From: Cyclaneusma minus | Taxonomy: Eukaryota > Ascomycota > Leotiomycetes > Marthamycetales > Marthamycetaceae | DNA: 64,000 bases | Assembly: GCA_037179335.1 (NCBI GenBank) | Contig: JAKZHN010000023.1 | Location: 186,001 to 250,000 of the forward strand | Direction: 5' to 3' | Shown: positions 32,163 through 43,187 of the stretch, one piece after another | How the letters are laid out: every line of letters starts with the position of its first letter | Numbering within the stretch: position 1 is the stretch's first letter | Program-made: the position numbers and the translations under genes | The notes under the pieces: model-generated | The model's input: the letters and a program-made list of their open reading frames with translations, nothing else | What the model was told of the DNA's origin: nothing | Databases searched by the model: none

Positions 32163-32579
32163 ATGGGCCGAGTTTCGAAAGCTCCCCGCAAGCTGAAAGG
32201 TCCAAAGGAATGTCCACAGCCTCGTAAGACCGAACGGAGAGAGCTCCCAGACTGGCTCAAAGTTGCCATTGTCGCCACGAGCCCCTTCCGATCAGCTGGG
32301 GAGGAAGAGAAGATATGGGAGAACCACCCCGATTATAAACCGCGTCTTTCAACAATCAAACGGATCCGTCAGACAGCCAAATTAAGGGCCGAGGCCTCTG
32401 GTCTTCCCTTGGCCGATATATCGCATGTCCAGAATATTCCACGACATCCGCGTCCGTCGTATGAGAGAAAGAAGAAGGCCAAGGATACAGAAGAGAACGC
32501 CCAGGACGTGGATGTGACACAAGAGAAATCGACATTCAATATCGAGGACACGGCATATGAGGAAGCATTCAGAAGGTAG
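32163..32579 (+). CDS. Small basic protein of unknown function
   Basis: 138 aa from ATG at 32,163, 274 bp from the divergent RAD5 start. The N-terminus is very basic (MGRVSKAPRKLKGPKE). The middle holds LPDWLKVAIVATSPF and EEEKIWENHPDYKPR, then a helical Lys/Arg stretch; the tail is acidic. I do not recognise it. Composition is consistent with a real gene, possibly a mitochondrial or nucleolar protein, but I have no motif to choose. An upstream exon cannot be excluded. Confidence 0.55.
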   Translation: MGRVSKAPRKLKGPKECPQPRKTERRELPDWLKVAIVATSPFRSAGEEEKIWENHPDYKPRLSTIKRIRQTAKLRAEASGLPLADISHVQNIPRHPRPSYERKKKAKDTEENAQDVDVTQEKSTFNIEDTAYEEAFRR

Positions 32580-32811
32580 AGCAATGTCCTCGATATGATT
32601 ATATCCGTTTAGTGAAAACGAACTAACGAAGAACTAAAAAGACACATGTTAGATCCAGCGTTGACCTTTGACACGCGTGACGTCGACATACAGTTGTCAC
32701 AGCCCGATCCCAAAAATTGTTGACACCATTCGCCGTCATCCAATTGCACCGATCCCTTTTCCAATACTCCACTTCCCAACTCCCAGCTTCACCATTGCCC
32801 ATCAGCCGGTG

Positions 32812-34081
32812 ATGTGTGCTGCGCGACTCCCTACAAGACTTCCAAAATGTCTTGAGCCATCTTTTCGAGCATCTCTTTGTTGCAAGAGATCGTATGCAAC
32901 GACTCCATACAGCACGCCGGCGCCCCATGCCTCGCGGATAACCGATGCAGATGTAGCCGCAGCCCGGGCATATTGCTCGGGCTTGCTCCAGTCAGTAATA
33001 CCCGATCTAGTTTTCATTCCAATACATGGCTCCTAATAGCTAATTTCCTCTCGATTGCAGAAAATTCGACACCCCCTCCTTCACCCTCCAAACCTTCATC
33101 CCCCCTTCCTCCCGAGACGCCTACCTCTCCATCCGCGCCCTCAACGTCGAATTAGCCCGCATCCCCGACCTCATCTCCTCCCCCACCGTCGGCGCCCTAC
33201 GTATGCAGTTCTGGCGTGACAATCTTACACGCACATTCGCCGGCACTCCCCCCGCCGAACCCTGTGCCATCCTTTTACACCACGCCCTCTCCTCCCTCCG
33301 CACCCAACATCCCTCTATTTCCACACACACCATGAAATCCTGGTTCCTAAAACTCGTCAACACGCGCGAGCAATACATGGACAACCGCCCCTACCCCGCT
33401 CTCGAAGCGCTAGAAAGCTATGCTGAGAATACATATTCGACATTGTTATATCTCACACTAGCCTGTTACCCGCTACATTCCCTAGCTGTCGATCACCTAG
33501 CATCCCATATTGGGAAAGCGACAGGCATTACTGCCATCCTACGCGGCCTCCCTCTGTTAGCTTTCCCACCGCCGCCAAACCACCATAGCAATCCTTCAGG
33601 TATGGGAGGGGGTGTGTTAAATACCGGCAGCCAAAGACAAGGGGCTGTCATGTTGCCGCTCGACATCATGACCGAAGCGGGCGTGCGCGAAGAAGAAGTA
33701 TTCCGGCTAGGTGCTGAAGCGCCGGGACTGAAGGATGCGGTTTTCAAGGTGGCGACGAGGGCGAATGATCATCTGATTACTGCACGGGAGATGTTGAAGA
33801 ATTTGCAGAGGGGGGAAGATGCGGGGCATGATTTTGAACATGAGGGTGAGGAGGGGCATGAGTATGATATGTTTGAAAGAGGGGGAAAGGAAGGGAAGGG
33901 AATGAGTCAGCAGAAAGAGGTGGAAAAGGGGTTTGGAGCACTGATGCCGGCTGTGGCGACGAGGCTGTGGTTGGAGAGGCTGGAAGGGGTGGATTTTGAT
34001 GTTTTTAGAGAGGAGTTGAGGGGGAGGGAGTGGAGGTTGCCGTGGAAGGCTTATTGGGCTTACAAGAGGAAGATGTTTTAG
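32812..34081 (+). CDS. NDUFAF6: Complex I assembly factor NDUFAF6 (squalene/phytoene synthase fold)
   Basis: Spliced as join(32812..32990, 33061..34081), 399 aa. The 70-bp intron (GTCAGT donor, TTGCAG acceptor) joins YCSGLLQ to KFDTPSF. The N-terminus (MCAARLPTRLPK ... KRSYATTPYSTP) is a mitochondrial presequence with an RSYAT-type cleavage region. The domain has RALNVELARIPD, LRMQFWRDNL, DNRPYPALEALESYAENTYS and GKATGITAILRGLP, the trans-isoprenyl synthase fold lacking the full paired Asp-rich catalytic motifs. That is expected for NDUFAF6, which helps build the matrix arm of respiratory complex I. A His/Glu/Gly-rich insert lies around 260-310. Confidence 0.9.
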
Positions 34082-34479
34082 AGTAATGTGTAATGTATGC
34101 CCATTGACCTGAGTACACAGACGTCACGCATCATAGCGCAGGCTCCAACAACTTGTCTGGGCTAGTGCCATTATGCCAGTACCTCGCCACCAGGTCCTTG
34201 CCAAATTGTTGAAATTCTCCTGGGCCACTGTTCATTTTCCCTCCATCAGTTTCAAACAAGCTTCACACGTACCACAACATCTCTCACTACCAGATCTCTC
34301 TATCACAGGAAATCCGTCATTTGGGAAGAAAAGAACGAAGGCAACATGTATTCACATTCGACAGCCGAACCTATCCGTCCTCGTACCCCGACCTAATATC
34401 CTTATATCCGTCTTATCTGTATATACAAAACCATACAGTATCCATCCTCGCATTCCAACTCTCCTAGCCAACCTGTCTT
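34082..34479. other. Intergenic
   Basis: Downstream of NDUFAF6. No supported gene or repeat. Confidence 0.4.
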
Positions 34480-34670
34480 CGTACTCAAAAATGTCTTCGA
34501 TTCCACATCGAACCTCCTCGACCGCCACTGATCGCTAATCAGACGACTGTCGATGAGGTGTGTTTCCGTCCCTTTCACGATCCCCGTGTCGAAGTTCTCT
34601 TGCTCAGGAATACTTGAGGCCACGGCCTGAAATGACGCCGCCTGAGATCTGCACGAGTAATTGAGAATTC
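34480..34670 (-). pseudogene. Broken partial copy of the 36.6 kb gene
   Basis: Reads ADLRRRHFRPWP in one frame and FDTGIVKGTETHLIDSRL then SDQW in another, matching ADLRRCQEGRGLEYL and CDTEIVEGAEIYLIDRRL then GYQW of the gene at 36,637-37,716. Frames are shifted between the two parts and only about 60 codons remain. Confidence 0.65.
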
Positions 34671-36636
34671 ATACCACGAACACTGCCGAACTAACCCAAG
34701 AGCCAAAGCATTCCCGAACCAAATAAATTGCCGAACCAAAGAAATTGTCGAATCCAAAGGTATCTCAAACAAACGCCGTGTGTGACGTGTCCAAGCGTCA
34801 AGCTCTCAGACGTCCACGATTTTGAAGGTGTTAATGACGGAGGTTGACTCGCCATTTACGCTACTCCGATCCTCACTAAATCGATCTTGCGTTTTCCCAG
34901 TTGCCATTTGTGTTGGAGGAGTGATTGGGCAACCCACTTGCCGTTCAGGGTGCCACATAGGGCCTGTTTGTCGACAGGTGGCGGAAGTGATCTTTGTCCT
35001 TGGCAGTGCGCGTGACTACCCAGTCCTCGCGGGCAAGGGCTTTGGGTCTCCATTGGGTGAATGGACTCTGCTTAGATTACTCTTGTGCGCCGGGTTTGGC
35101 ATCCCAGGCTTGATGGAGATCAGTACCCTTGGAGACGACCTTCTCCCAATCAACGGATGGCATTGTACGTGGTCGATGGAGAGGAAGAGACGGAAAGGGA
35201 GAGCAGATGGGGAGTCCAATGTCGTCTCTGGACACAGCTTCAGAGCTTGTGTTGCTCGATGTGGAGGCGGAGGCGCAGTCCGAGTCTCTTGATATGCGTC
35301 TGGCTTGTGTACTCGACGAGGATGCAAAGGCGCAGTTCGGGTCTCTTGATACGCGTCCGAGACTTATGGTGTTCGACTTGTAAGACGTGGTCCTTTAAAA
35401 AGAAGAGATCATTGGAGAGCAGAGAAAGATTTTTACGCAGCTAGAAAACAAAAAATGTATATGTGCGCTGGCGCAAGGCGGTTGCACAGGAGCCGCTAAA
35501 TGTGATATAGGAAAGCGAAGCGGAAGCGAGTTCGCACCGGATGTCTGAATAGTGGTATACGGAAAATCAAGAATTCGCCAGGAATTGCCCTTCCATCCGC
35601 GCTGTTGATGTCGAGCTTGGATCACGGACCCACTGGGGCTGCGTACCAGGCCTTGTCCCCTCTACACCTGAAAACACTGTGGCAAAAATGCAAAGCGTGG
35701 CAGCTGGAACTGCAGAGAAGATTCATAGGAGGGATCGCCTCCGCCATGGTGGCATATATAGATTAGTCTTTGCTTTCAACAACACCTCTCCCGACACCCA
35801 ACCCTTGTCTCATCTGCATTTTCATCTCTGAGGTTATACAATTTCTCACTAACCACTCAAATCTTTGTAGATTTTCATGCCACTTCTTACTCGGGCGAAT
35901 TCATGGTCTCTATCTTGAGGCTTTCTAGCCTGGTACCATTCCCGCATCGAGAAAGAACGTGAGCATGAAGTTTCCAGATATAAATCGTATATGGGCAGCG
36001 TGACTCTTGACACTTGACTCTATCACGGTCATGTGTTTCCAAATATCAACCGTTTTCTTCCTCGAGTTTGATGCCTGATTAGTTTTGGTTTTCACTTCGA
36101 ATGTTTTAGTTTTCCAGCTGGGAAGCTTGTCGGTGATGTTCTCATTTCCTTTAAGCAGCTAAACTAGTTTATTTGACGATGTCAGCTAATGCAAAAACTC
36201 ATGTGCTCAGTCACGGGGCCTGGATGCAGAAAGAAACCAAGCTCGAGCTTCCAGACATCTAGGGTATCAGGGTAGCGTGACGTCTGGTACGGCTAGTCTT
36301 GCAGTCAGAACTAGAACCCCGAGTTTTCGAATGTTGAATGTTGAGGCAGCTTTCTCTCTCAAGCTTGATGCGGTTGATATCTAGTCCGAGATGTAAACCG
36401 GCTGTATCCGTCTCAATGGTTCCTTTCTGACCAGCATCCTTTTCACCAGCATATTCCCGTTACATATCCATGCCCGTTCCGCCAAACTCACCAGCAGTCT
36501 TGCCGGTATTCTTCGCACCAGGCTCGTTTCCATGAGTATCCTCGTCCTCGCCAGTTGGATGGATCGAATTAGATGTCGACGGGTTGGCTGGTACATCCAT
36601 TGAAACTCCCGCGAGAGGCTTGTCGGCAGGAAGTAT
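34671..36636. other. Intergenic accessory DNA
   Basis: No gene I can support. 34,684-34,760 holds degenerate CCGAACCAAA reiterations. 35,229-35,365 contains two imperfect copies of a unit of about 65 bp (GTCTCTTGATA with GCG.CCG nearby). 35,392-35,560 is a dispersed repeat copy listed separately. Frames at 34.8-35.4 kb overlap on both strands without family features. Confidence 0.4.
35392..35560 (-). repeat. Dispersed repeat, about 170 bp, copy 1
   Basis: On the minus strand: CGCTTCGCTTTCCTATATCA, AGCGGCTCCTG, CAACCGCCTTGCGC, then TTTTGTTTTCTAGC and TTTCTCTGC. The same blocks in the same order occur at 39.25 and 41.85 kb. Confidence 0.7.
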
Positions 36637-37716
36637 TCAATCGCCGCTGGCAGCCTGAGCAGTAACTTTGTCACGTTCTGCCGCGAGAGTACTACGCTTG
36701 ACAATACTGAAGAAGTAATTGGGGAGATGCGCTGAGTCTAAACCCTTCTGATGTGCTAGTCTCCTCATGGTGTCCCAAGACTGCTCGGCTGAAAGCATGC
36801 CCGGTATGCTCTGGACATAGCTGTTCCAGGCAATTTGGATAGCGTGGCAGACTCTATACAACCATCCGGAGCCATCGGGCGTGTTCTCGAGCAACAAATT
36901 TCGGAGGTTGTTGAAAAACGGTTCGTGTAGCTTGATGGTCGAACCCGGGGGGATTGTAGCCTGAAAAATCTGCCAAACATCCCCTCGCGCTAGTTGAAAT
37001 TGGGCAGGGGTGCCCAAGAAATCGGAGAGCACGGAGAGGTGGCTCTCGTAAGCCACCTGCCTTGCATTTCCCTCCGGTTCCGGATTATGCCACTCGTAGG
37101 GATATCGGTAATGGAGGCATGCCTGCAGTATGATACGCAAGAACTGCTCGTCCTTGAAGGTCCAGATCAGGTAAGAAATCATGCCAGTCGAGTACGTGCT
37201 CCAGCGTTTGACAACTGAAAACAGCTCTGGACCGAAGACTTGGGCAAGTGACTTCCTGTGGACAACATGACAACCAATGTAGAGGAGTTGCAATGTTTCG
37301 GGTGTAGTGTCGGTCCAGCTTCGAATCACGGGGACCCATCGGCGGTGTAGGTCAATCTCCTGCTCCATGGACCACTGATATCCAACCAGACGACGGTCGA
37401 TAAGGTATATCTCCGCTCCTTCCACAATCTCCGTGTCGCAATTCTCTTCCACGGGGTCCCATAAGTACTCCAGACCACGGCCCTCTTGACAGCGCCTGAG
37501 ATCTGCACGCAAGTGCACCTTGCGCAAGCCCTTCTTGGTGGGATCTGGAGAGACGGGTCTGTCTGACATTGTGGGATCGTGTCTGGCCCGATGCGCGCTC
37601 GGCATCTCGTTGGTCGTTGAGTCGTCGTGGAGATTAGCGCCAGCCACGGGAGTCGGCGTGGCTGGTTGAGAGGTGCTTTCGTACTGCGCTCGAGGTAACC
37701 TAGAAGACGAGGCCAT
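36637..37716 (-). CDS. Unknown protein, 359 aa
   Basis: The start at 37,716 (ATGGCCTCG) directly follows a leader intron: donor GGTAAGC near 37,773, branch TCTAAC, acceptor ACGCAG. The N-terminal 70 residues are Ser/Pro/Thr-rich and disordered. The rest is a compact, aromatic-rich domain with YLIDRRLVGYQWSMEQEIDL, WTDTTPETLQLLYIGCHVV, YSTGMISYLIWTF and QIFQATIPPGSTIKLHEPF. No membrane segment, signal or known motif is seen. A degraded fragment of the same gene lies 2 kb away, so it belongs to a duplicating family. I cannot assign a function. Confidence 0.75.
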   Translation of the reverse strand: MASSSRLPRAQYESTSQPATPTPVAGANLHDDSTTNEMPSAHRARHDPTMSDRPVSPDPTKKGLRKVHLRADLRRCQEGRGLEYLWDPVEENCDTEIVEGAEIYLIDRRLVGYQWSMEQEIDLHRRWVPVIRSWTDTTPETLQLLYIGCHVVHRKSLAQVFGPELFSVVKRWSTYSTGMISYLIWTFKDEQFLRIILQACLHYRYPYEWHNPEPEGNARQVAYESHLSVLSDFLGTPAQFQLARGDVWQIFQATIPPGSTIKLHEPFFNNLRNLLLENTPDGSGWLYRVCHAIQIAWNSYVQSIPGMLSAEQSWDTMRRLAHQKGLDSAHLPNYFFSIVKRSTLAAERDKVTAQAASGD

Positions 37717-39224
37717 CTGCGTTGCGCGCGTTAGATACATGTCTCGATTCTATTCATAGACAACAAAGCTTACCTTCGGTAGAAGATCCATTCAGCCGCT
37801 GATGTTGTCTTTGACGGGGTTAGATCATTATGCGCTAAAGCTTCGGGTGACGTTGAGCGGAGAGGGTTGGAAGCAAAGAGTGCGCCTGGAGATATTTGAA
37901 ACAAATTGTTACCGCCGACTGGAAGGCGTAGAGTCGGCAATTAAGCGACTCAACCGCAGAGGGTAAGCGACAGAGACATGTTCTGCGTGACAATTATGTT
38001 CTGGTGAAGTGAGACTGTGAGAGATTTTGCAAGTGAGAACTAAATTTGGAGCTAGTCAAAGGGAGGCAAGCCATGTGATCCAGGCGAGGTGACTATGAGT
38101 ATGTCCACGACCCAATGCCTCTCTAATCACAGGCCCTAAAAATGTTTCCGTATACGGATAATAGTACTCACAACGCTCCGTAAGCCAGCAACAATCTGGC
38201 GCCGAAATAAAGGAGTGGGACGGAAACCCGGCAATGCCGCAGAAGATTAGAATGTCATGAACGTGATAGGGAGAGATGGAAAGCTCAAAGCAGGGTGAGA
38301 GTCGGTCGGGTCACTGGGTGCTCAAAATAAAATGCATGAGTGGAAATGAAGCAAGGACATGAAATATGGACACGCCTTTGAGAAGTATTTATCAAAATGT
38401 ATTCATGTCAAGATATATGGATTTCGAATAAACGATTGTCTTGAATCTGACCAGCTGGTTACTTATGCTTCCAGCCTTCAGGATCCATCAAGACTAGAAA
38501 TTACAAAGCTCGAGTGCTTCCTTCGTGAGTGCTTCCTTCATGAAGCGAACAGAAAACCTCCACTCTCACCCTCTCGTCCAACATAAGTATAGATCAAGAG
38601 CCGCCAAACTCGCTATCCTACGCCACAGTCACGCCGACAGGCAATCGTTTTGAGCTTTGCATTCGAAGTAAAACTAACATTCTTGTCTTCAGAGCTATTT
38701 GCCATAAAGCAGCGACTTTTCCACCGCTGGACCTAATATGATTCTCGGATTATCTACCCCTTTTCGATTCGGGATGCTGCTTTCTCGCACCAAACGCCTA
38801 CAGCTGCCTATGCAATTTCATCACACTTTACATAAATAAGCCTCCCATGATATCCTCGTTTTCGATCGGATCGATAACCGACACGGCCTCCAAAGGAAAA
38901 TCCTTGTTCCCCATTTTCTTGTGTCCGTGAGCGAATTTGAGATACTCCTAACTCCTTGGTCTGGAACAATCGGCGATCGGACACCTTGAGGTCTTTGATA
39001 AGGGCGGTTACGCGGGAGATAGTTTAAGCTTGGAGGATAAGGCAAAATGGGCGAGTGATACTAACGTATAGGTATAAATTGACGTCTCTTCGAGACCCGG
39101 CAAAGCTTCATTTGAAATCCTGGGGTTAAATTTTAGTCCGCGGCCTTGGATAAATATCGAAATACTTTAATTATATATTCAAAACTCCGAACTCTATAAC
39201 CCAATTGGAAGTTCCTAGTCTTTT
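37717..39224. other. Intergenic, no supported gene
   Basis: The first 60 bp hold the leader intron of the 36.6 kb gene. The remainder has short frames only (for example 38,359-38,586) without family resemblance. Confidence 0.4.
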
Positions 39225-39420
39225 TCGTATCACAATTCATAAATCCGGCGACCTCGCCTAAATCGCCTCCGCTACGCCTCCGCTTCGCCTTTCCCTATAT
39301 TACATCTGGCGGCTCCTCGCCAACCGCCTTGCGCTAGTGCACACTATGCGTTGTTGTTTTTGTTTTCTAGCCGCGAAACATCCTTTCTCTGCGTTCAACG
39401 ATCGCTTTCTCCGTGACAAA
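39225..39420 (+). repeat. Dispersed repeat, about 170 bp, copy 2
   Basis: Plus strand: CGCTTCGCCTTTCCCTATAT, GGCGGCTCCTCG, CAACCGCCTTGCGC, TTTTTGTTTTCTAGCCGCG, CTTTCTCTGCG, CAACGATC. Copy 1 matches to the end of this block. Confidence 0.7.
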
Positions 39421-39460
39421 CAAAACTTCCATCTCGACGCACCTCAGCAGTGAGACACAT

Positions 39461-39579
39461 TAGCTCTCCACAACATTTGTAATCGCGATCCTCTCAACCT
39501 CGCGCCGTTGAAGCCACCCTAGCTCTCCACACAACCTGTGGAATCGCAATCCTGTAAGCCCGCGCCGGCGAAGCCACCT
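39461..39579 (+). repeat. 60-bp tandem repeat, two copies
   Basis: 39,461-39,519 and 39,520-39,579 share TAGCTCTCCACA, AATCGC.ATCCT, and CGCGCCG then GAAGCCACC. A third unit begins TAGCT and stops. Confidence 0.75.
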
Positions 39580-39583
39580 TAGC

Positions 39584-40150
39584 TTGGCGACCATCGAACG
39601 TCACACCTATCCATACACTTGCCACCATGGTTTCAATGTGCGAAGAAAAGACATCCGCAGAATGGGACAGTTACGGGATGAAATGTACTTGCCTGCTCCG
39701 AGGCTGGCAAGCCATTCTTATCCTCGCTCCTTTCGCCATGCTTCCAGTAATCTTCAGGCTGCCTTGATGGCCGGAGCACTGCCGACTATCTCTCAGCTTT
39801 CCCAATTTGCCCGCTATATCGCCGAAAGTGGCCGCAATATCGACACCTTGCCCGATTTTCTTATCGTTTTAGAAAATGTTATTAGATTGCGCAAAAAAGC
39901 GGCCAGACTATACGCACTCGAGCAACCGTCAGCCTTTGAAAGCCACCAGAATCATGCACACTTTATTTATGTTTTTTAGACAGTCTACGGCCTTTTCAGC
40001 CCTCTCCAGCAAACTACAAATCGAGTTAGCAAAACATCCGACGAGTACCAACATGAACAACTACCCTTCACCCCGGAGCAAGCGTTAATCGACACGCCTC
40101 ACGATAAACAACGTCCACGGGGAAACGAGGTCCCGCACCCAGTCTTGCGC
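39584..40150 (+). pseudogene. DUF6604-like relic
   Basis: The frame at 39,584-39,979 contains LSQFARYIAESG, PDFLIVLENVIRLRKKAARL and NHAHFIYVF, then a stop. A neighbouring frame continues as TVYGLFSPLQ. The sequence order (a helix, a vLxxvIxLRk helix, then HxHFI and a VL.P-type end) resembles the N-terminal DUF6604 domain of fungal proteins as I remember it. Upstream, 39,627-39,690 reads DSYGMKCTCLLRGWQA in a different frame, which could be the DUF6604 start or a decayed first exon of the RWSD/GTPNGKG family (KGTxLLRxW). Frame changes make it a relic. Confidence 0.4.
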
Positions 40151-40236
40151 AAGTGAATACAGATTATCCACTCCCACTACGATTGACCCCCAGCTGTTCT
40201 TCTTGCCTGAGAAACCCGACATCCACACGGAACAAA

Positions 40237-41072
40237 ATGGCACTCCTTGACTTGGATACGTATATGCGAAAGGGCACCATTCTTTTACAAGATTGGGAGG
40301 CTCTCCCGAGACACAAGGATTACCCGAAAGAAAGTCCTTTTACCAAGTCCACCGACCGAGCTCTCGAACGATGGGGATGGGTGGTCAAGGGAGCGGCACC
40401 AGATGGACGTTTTTTCGTACGGATTACCTTAGAAAATACACGAGAGGTGGAGGGTGTGCCGGTAAGGCTCCGTTTGCTTAACATGGAAGTTCGACTTAGA
40501 TAACCAATAGCTAACTCTATTTATAGGCAACAAACGGTTACTACCAGAGCTCTATTAACGCGAAAGAGGGAGTTATGATTGCGGAATCTAATTTCTCTCC
40601 GGGATTCATGGTGAACGGAGCAAAGCTGCCGGGGACGTTTGTACAGCGCTGGTCAGATGTTGCATGTTTGCAATGGAAAAGCGTTGAAGCTCATGCGCGG
40701 GCTGGTGGGGTGGTAATAGCTCCACTAAGGTTCATTGTGCGCTGCTCCATTATTAACGACGAGACACTCAGAGTCATGGAGGCGGTTCACGCTCGAGCGG
40801 AGAAAGCGCGAAGTGCAGTCGTTAGTTCCAACCCCAGCACCTATGACAGTGAAAGTACGGGCGGTAACGGGATTCGAGAAGACGGCGGCAGCGACTACAA
40901 GGACGATGACACCGGCACTTCCACGTGGGAAGGACCGCCATTGTGGCCAGGAATTACGTTCGGGATCCAGTCCGAGGAGGGACGCGCTTTGTTGGCAACA
41001 CCTAATGGAAAGGGCATAGCCCACATGCATGTTGTTACAATACAGGAGAGAGCTCGGCGAGCGCAAAATTGA
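40237..41072 (+). CDS. RWSD/GTPNGKG family member 1, C-terminus frameshifted
   Basis: Spliced as join(40237..40461, 40527..41072), 256 aa; the 65-bp intron lies at the same codon as in the other members. Motifs: YMRKGTILLQDWEALP (about 9-24), ATNGYYQSSINAKEGVMIA right after the intron, FVQRWSDVACLQW, FIVRCSIINDETLRVME, an acidic linker, PPLWPGITFGIQSEEGRALL and ATPNGKGIAHM. Then the frame changes: a CATGCATG 4-bp duplication shifts it, giving an alien tail ending ARRAQN. One frame over, the expected LLQYRRELGERKIEAVRIWT is still legible. So the last 20 or so conserved residues are lost. Function unknown; no signal or membrane segment. Confidence 0.65.
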
Positions 41073-41689
41073 GGCGGTTCGCATATGGACTAGACTATTC
41101 CAGTGAGCAAGCAGAGTGATGATGACGTTCAAGATAGTGGATGCTTGGACTAGTCCCGTGGCTTGCTACTCGGATAGTCTGGTCTGTACCGACTTAACTT
41201 GCGCTCGCCGAGTTGAATCTGGAGGGCTTTACTACTCGGCGGGAGCATGCTTGGTCGACAGATGACACTGAAGTGATAATTTTGGACTTTGGGATTCATG
41301 TTCTTTTGGCATCGAGATGAACATTGGGTCTTAGTTAGTTGTCTGGATTTGGCATGGTATTTCGTTAATATCGTTATGGGTACGAGATGTGGTTTTTTCA
41401 TGGACTGTGTTCGGATATGCAGCCGAATTCTGTCAGAAATACTTACCTATTTATAAAACTCTGAACTTATATTCTATATAGAAAATTAATTATTGTTTTC
41501 CTTGTGTTGGGATCACGAGTCCATAATCTCTAGTGGGCCACTCCTACCGCATTGCAAAGGGCAATGAGAAAGCTTACTATGCGCTTAAGTGTAAGATGAG
41601 ATGTCGTGAACTGAGAAAGATTGTACGAATTCTGGAGTAGACTGAAAAGAGACATGGCGGGCGACAGCGATAATTTGACACCAAAGACG

Positions 41690-41815
41690 AAGATGACAGC
41701 GCCGATGGAACAGACAAGTTCATGAGTTACGCAGAACAGCCCTTTTGGCCGGGCCTCAAATTCGGTGTTAACAGCGAGAAGGGAAGAATAGTATTACTGG
41801 GAAGTCAAATTTCTG
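41690..41815 (+). pseudogene. RWSD/GTPNGKG family fragment
   Basis: Reads QPFWPGLKFGVNSEKGRIVL, matching PPLWPGIEFDISSEEGRALL of member 2, then loses similarity just before the dispersed repeat copy at 41.84 kb. The preceding 40 bp resemble the acidic linker of member 1. No first exon or RWSD part is present. Confidence 0.6.
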
Positions 41816-41834
41816 TAGATCGCATCTTAACAAT

Positions 41835-41990
41835 CCGGCGCGACCTTGATTCCACTTCGCCTCCCTATATCACACTTCACTTAGCGGCTCCCGGCCAACC
41901 GCCTTGCGCTACCGCTTGCTCGTAAACAACCTTGTTCTTTCTAGCGACGCGAGACTTGTCGCTCCTACTACTTGCTCCGGCGCGCATGGC
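41835..41990 (+). repeat. Dispersed repeat, about 170 bp, copy 3
   Basis: Plus strand: CACTTCGCCTCCCTATATCA, AGCGGCTCCCGG, CAACCGCCTTGCGC, TTGTTCTTTCTAGCGACGCG. It begins where the family fragment at 41.7-41.8 kb stops. Downstream, 42,052-42,141 holds two copies of a unit with TTTCTCCCGTTTCTCGCAA. Confidence 0.7.
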
Positions 41991-42256
41991 CTGCGATTTG
42001 TCTAACACCTCCAAACTCCCACAGGAGGTTTAAAAAGCTTCTAATATACAATCTTCGATTTCTCCCGTTTCTCGCAAGAGTTTTAAGGAGTTCCCACCAC
42101 ACCATTTTCGATTCCTCCCGTCTCTCGCAAAAGGCTTAGGAAGCTTCGAACGCGCATCTATTTACATCGTTTAATTTCCGACCCGCACTGCTATTGCGCT
42201 GATTCGCTCTTCCGCCTCCGCCTCCCGAATCCACATAGGTCGCCCACTGTTTAGAG

Positions 42257-43187
42257 ATGGCATCCAGTGATTGGCAGAGATCAGTGTCCAAGGGCACTGC
42301 CCTTTTGCGCGGCTGGGAGGCCACCCCCGGCGACAAGTGCTACCAACAAGAGAGTCTGTTCAAGAAGTGGACGAACAAGGCGGTGGAGCGCGAGGGATGG
42401 CAGAATGAGCGCGGTCAAAGGGATAGGCGAGGCTTCCGGAGTTTCACCACGGGGCATGACCGTGACTTGAACGGTATTGCAGTAAGGCCCCAATTTCCTT
42501 GATATGGAAATGGAATTCCCTAGCTAACTTCATGTCCAGGCAACCGGAGGCTTCTATTCTAGCGATATTAGCGTTGAGAAAGGAGTGCTTATTGCAAAGT
42601 CAAACTTCTCTCCGGCTTCGATGCCTGACGTCAAGCTACCAGCTACCTTTCTACAGAGATGGTCGGACGTTGCCTTCTTGCAATGGATGAGTTGTAGGGC
42701 ACATGCCCTAGCGAACAGGGAAACTGTAAAATATCTCAAATACGTTGTGCGCTCCGGAATCATCAATGCCGAGACCTTGAACATAATGGCTATTGCCCAT
42801 GCTCGGATCGACAAGATCCAACGGGGTATTCAAGGAAGCATTCCCAGTACAAACAGCAGCTACGAGCAAGAGGGCAGCGACGATCACGAAGACGAAGAGG
42901 ACGAGACGTATCACGGACCACCCCTCTAGCCCGGAATCGAATTCGATATCAGCAGCGAGGAAGGCCGCGCACTTCTAGGGACGCCTAATGGGAAGGGCGT
43001 TGCCCATATGCTATTACAGCATAAGAGAGAGCTTGGCGAGCGCAAAATCAAGTCGATACGCATCTGGACCAAGCTGGTCGGCGAGGCTGGCAGTACCATG
43101 ATAACGTTCAAGATCGTGGCTTGCTCGTCGACCAGCTTGGTCCACACCGACTCACCTGCGTTCGCCGGCTTCTCTCGGGGCAAATGA
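42257..43187 (+). pseudogene. RWSD/GTPNGKG family member 2, one in-frame TAG
   Basis: Exons 42257..42481 and 42540..43187 with a 58-bp intron in the conserved position. Exon 1 has VSKGTALLRGWEATPGDKC; exon 2 opens ATGGFYSSDISVEKGVLIA, then FLQRWSDVAFLQW, YVVRSGIINAETL, an Asp/Glu linker and PPL. A TAG at 42927-42929 replaces the Trp of PPLWPG. After it the frame stays fully open: FDISSEEGRALLGTPNGKGV, MLLQHKRELGERKIKSIRIW, ending FAGFSRGK. It would be 290 aa without the stop. Since everything beyond is conserved, the stop is recent or tolerated. First exon length (75 codons) equals member 1. Confidence 0.72.

Noticed and set aside
34822..35383. Overlapping frames of 84-156 aa on both strands
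   Set aside because: No family resemblance, and they cross an imperfect tandem duplication; probably chance frames in GC-rich intergenic DNA.
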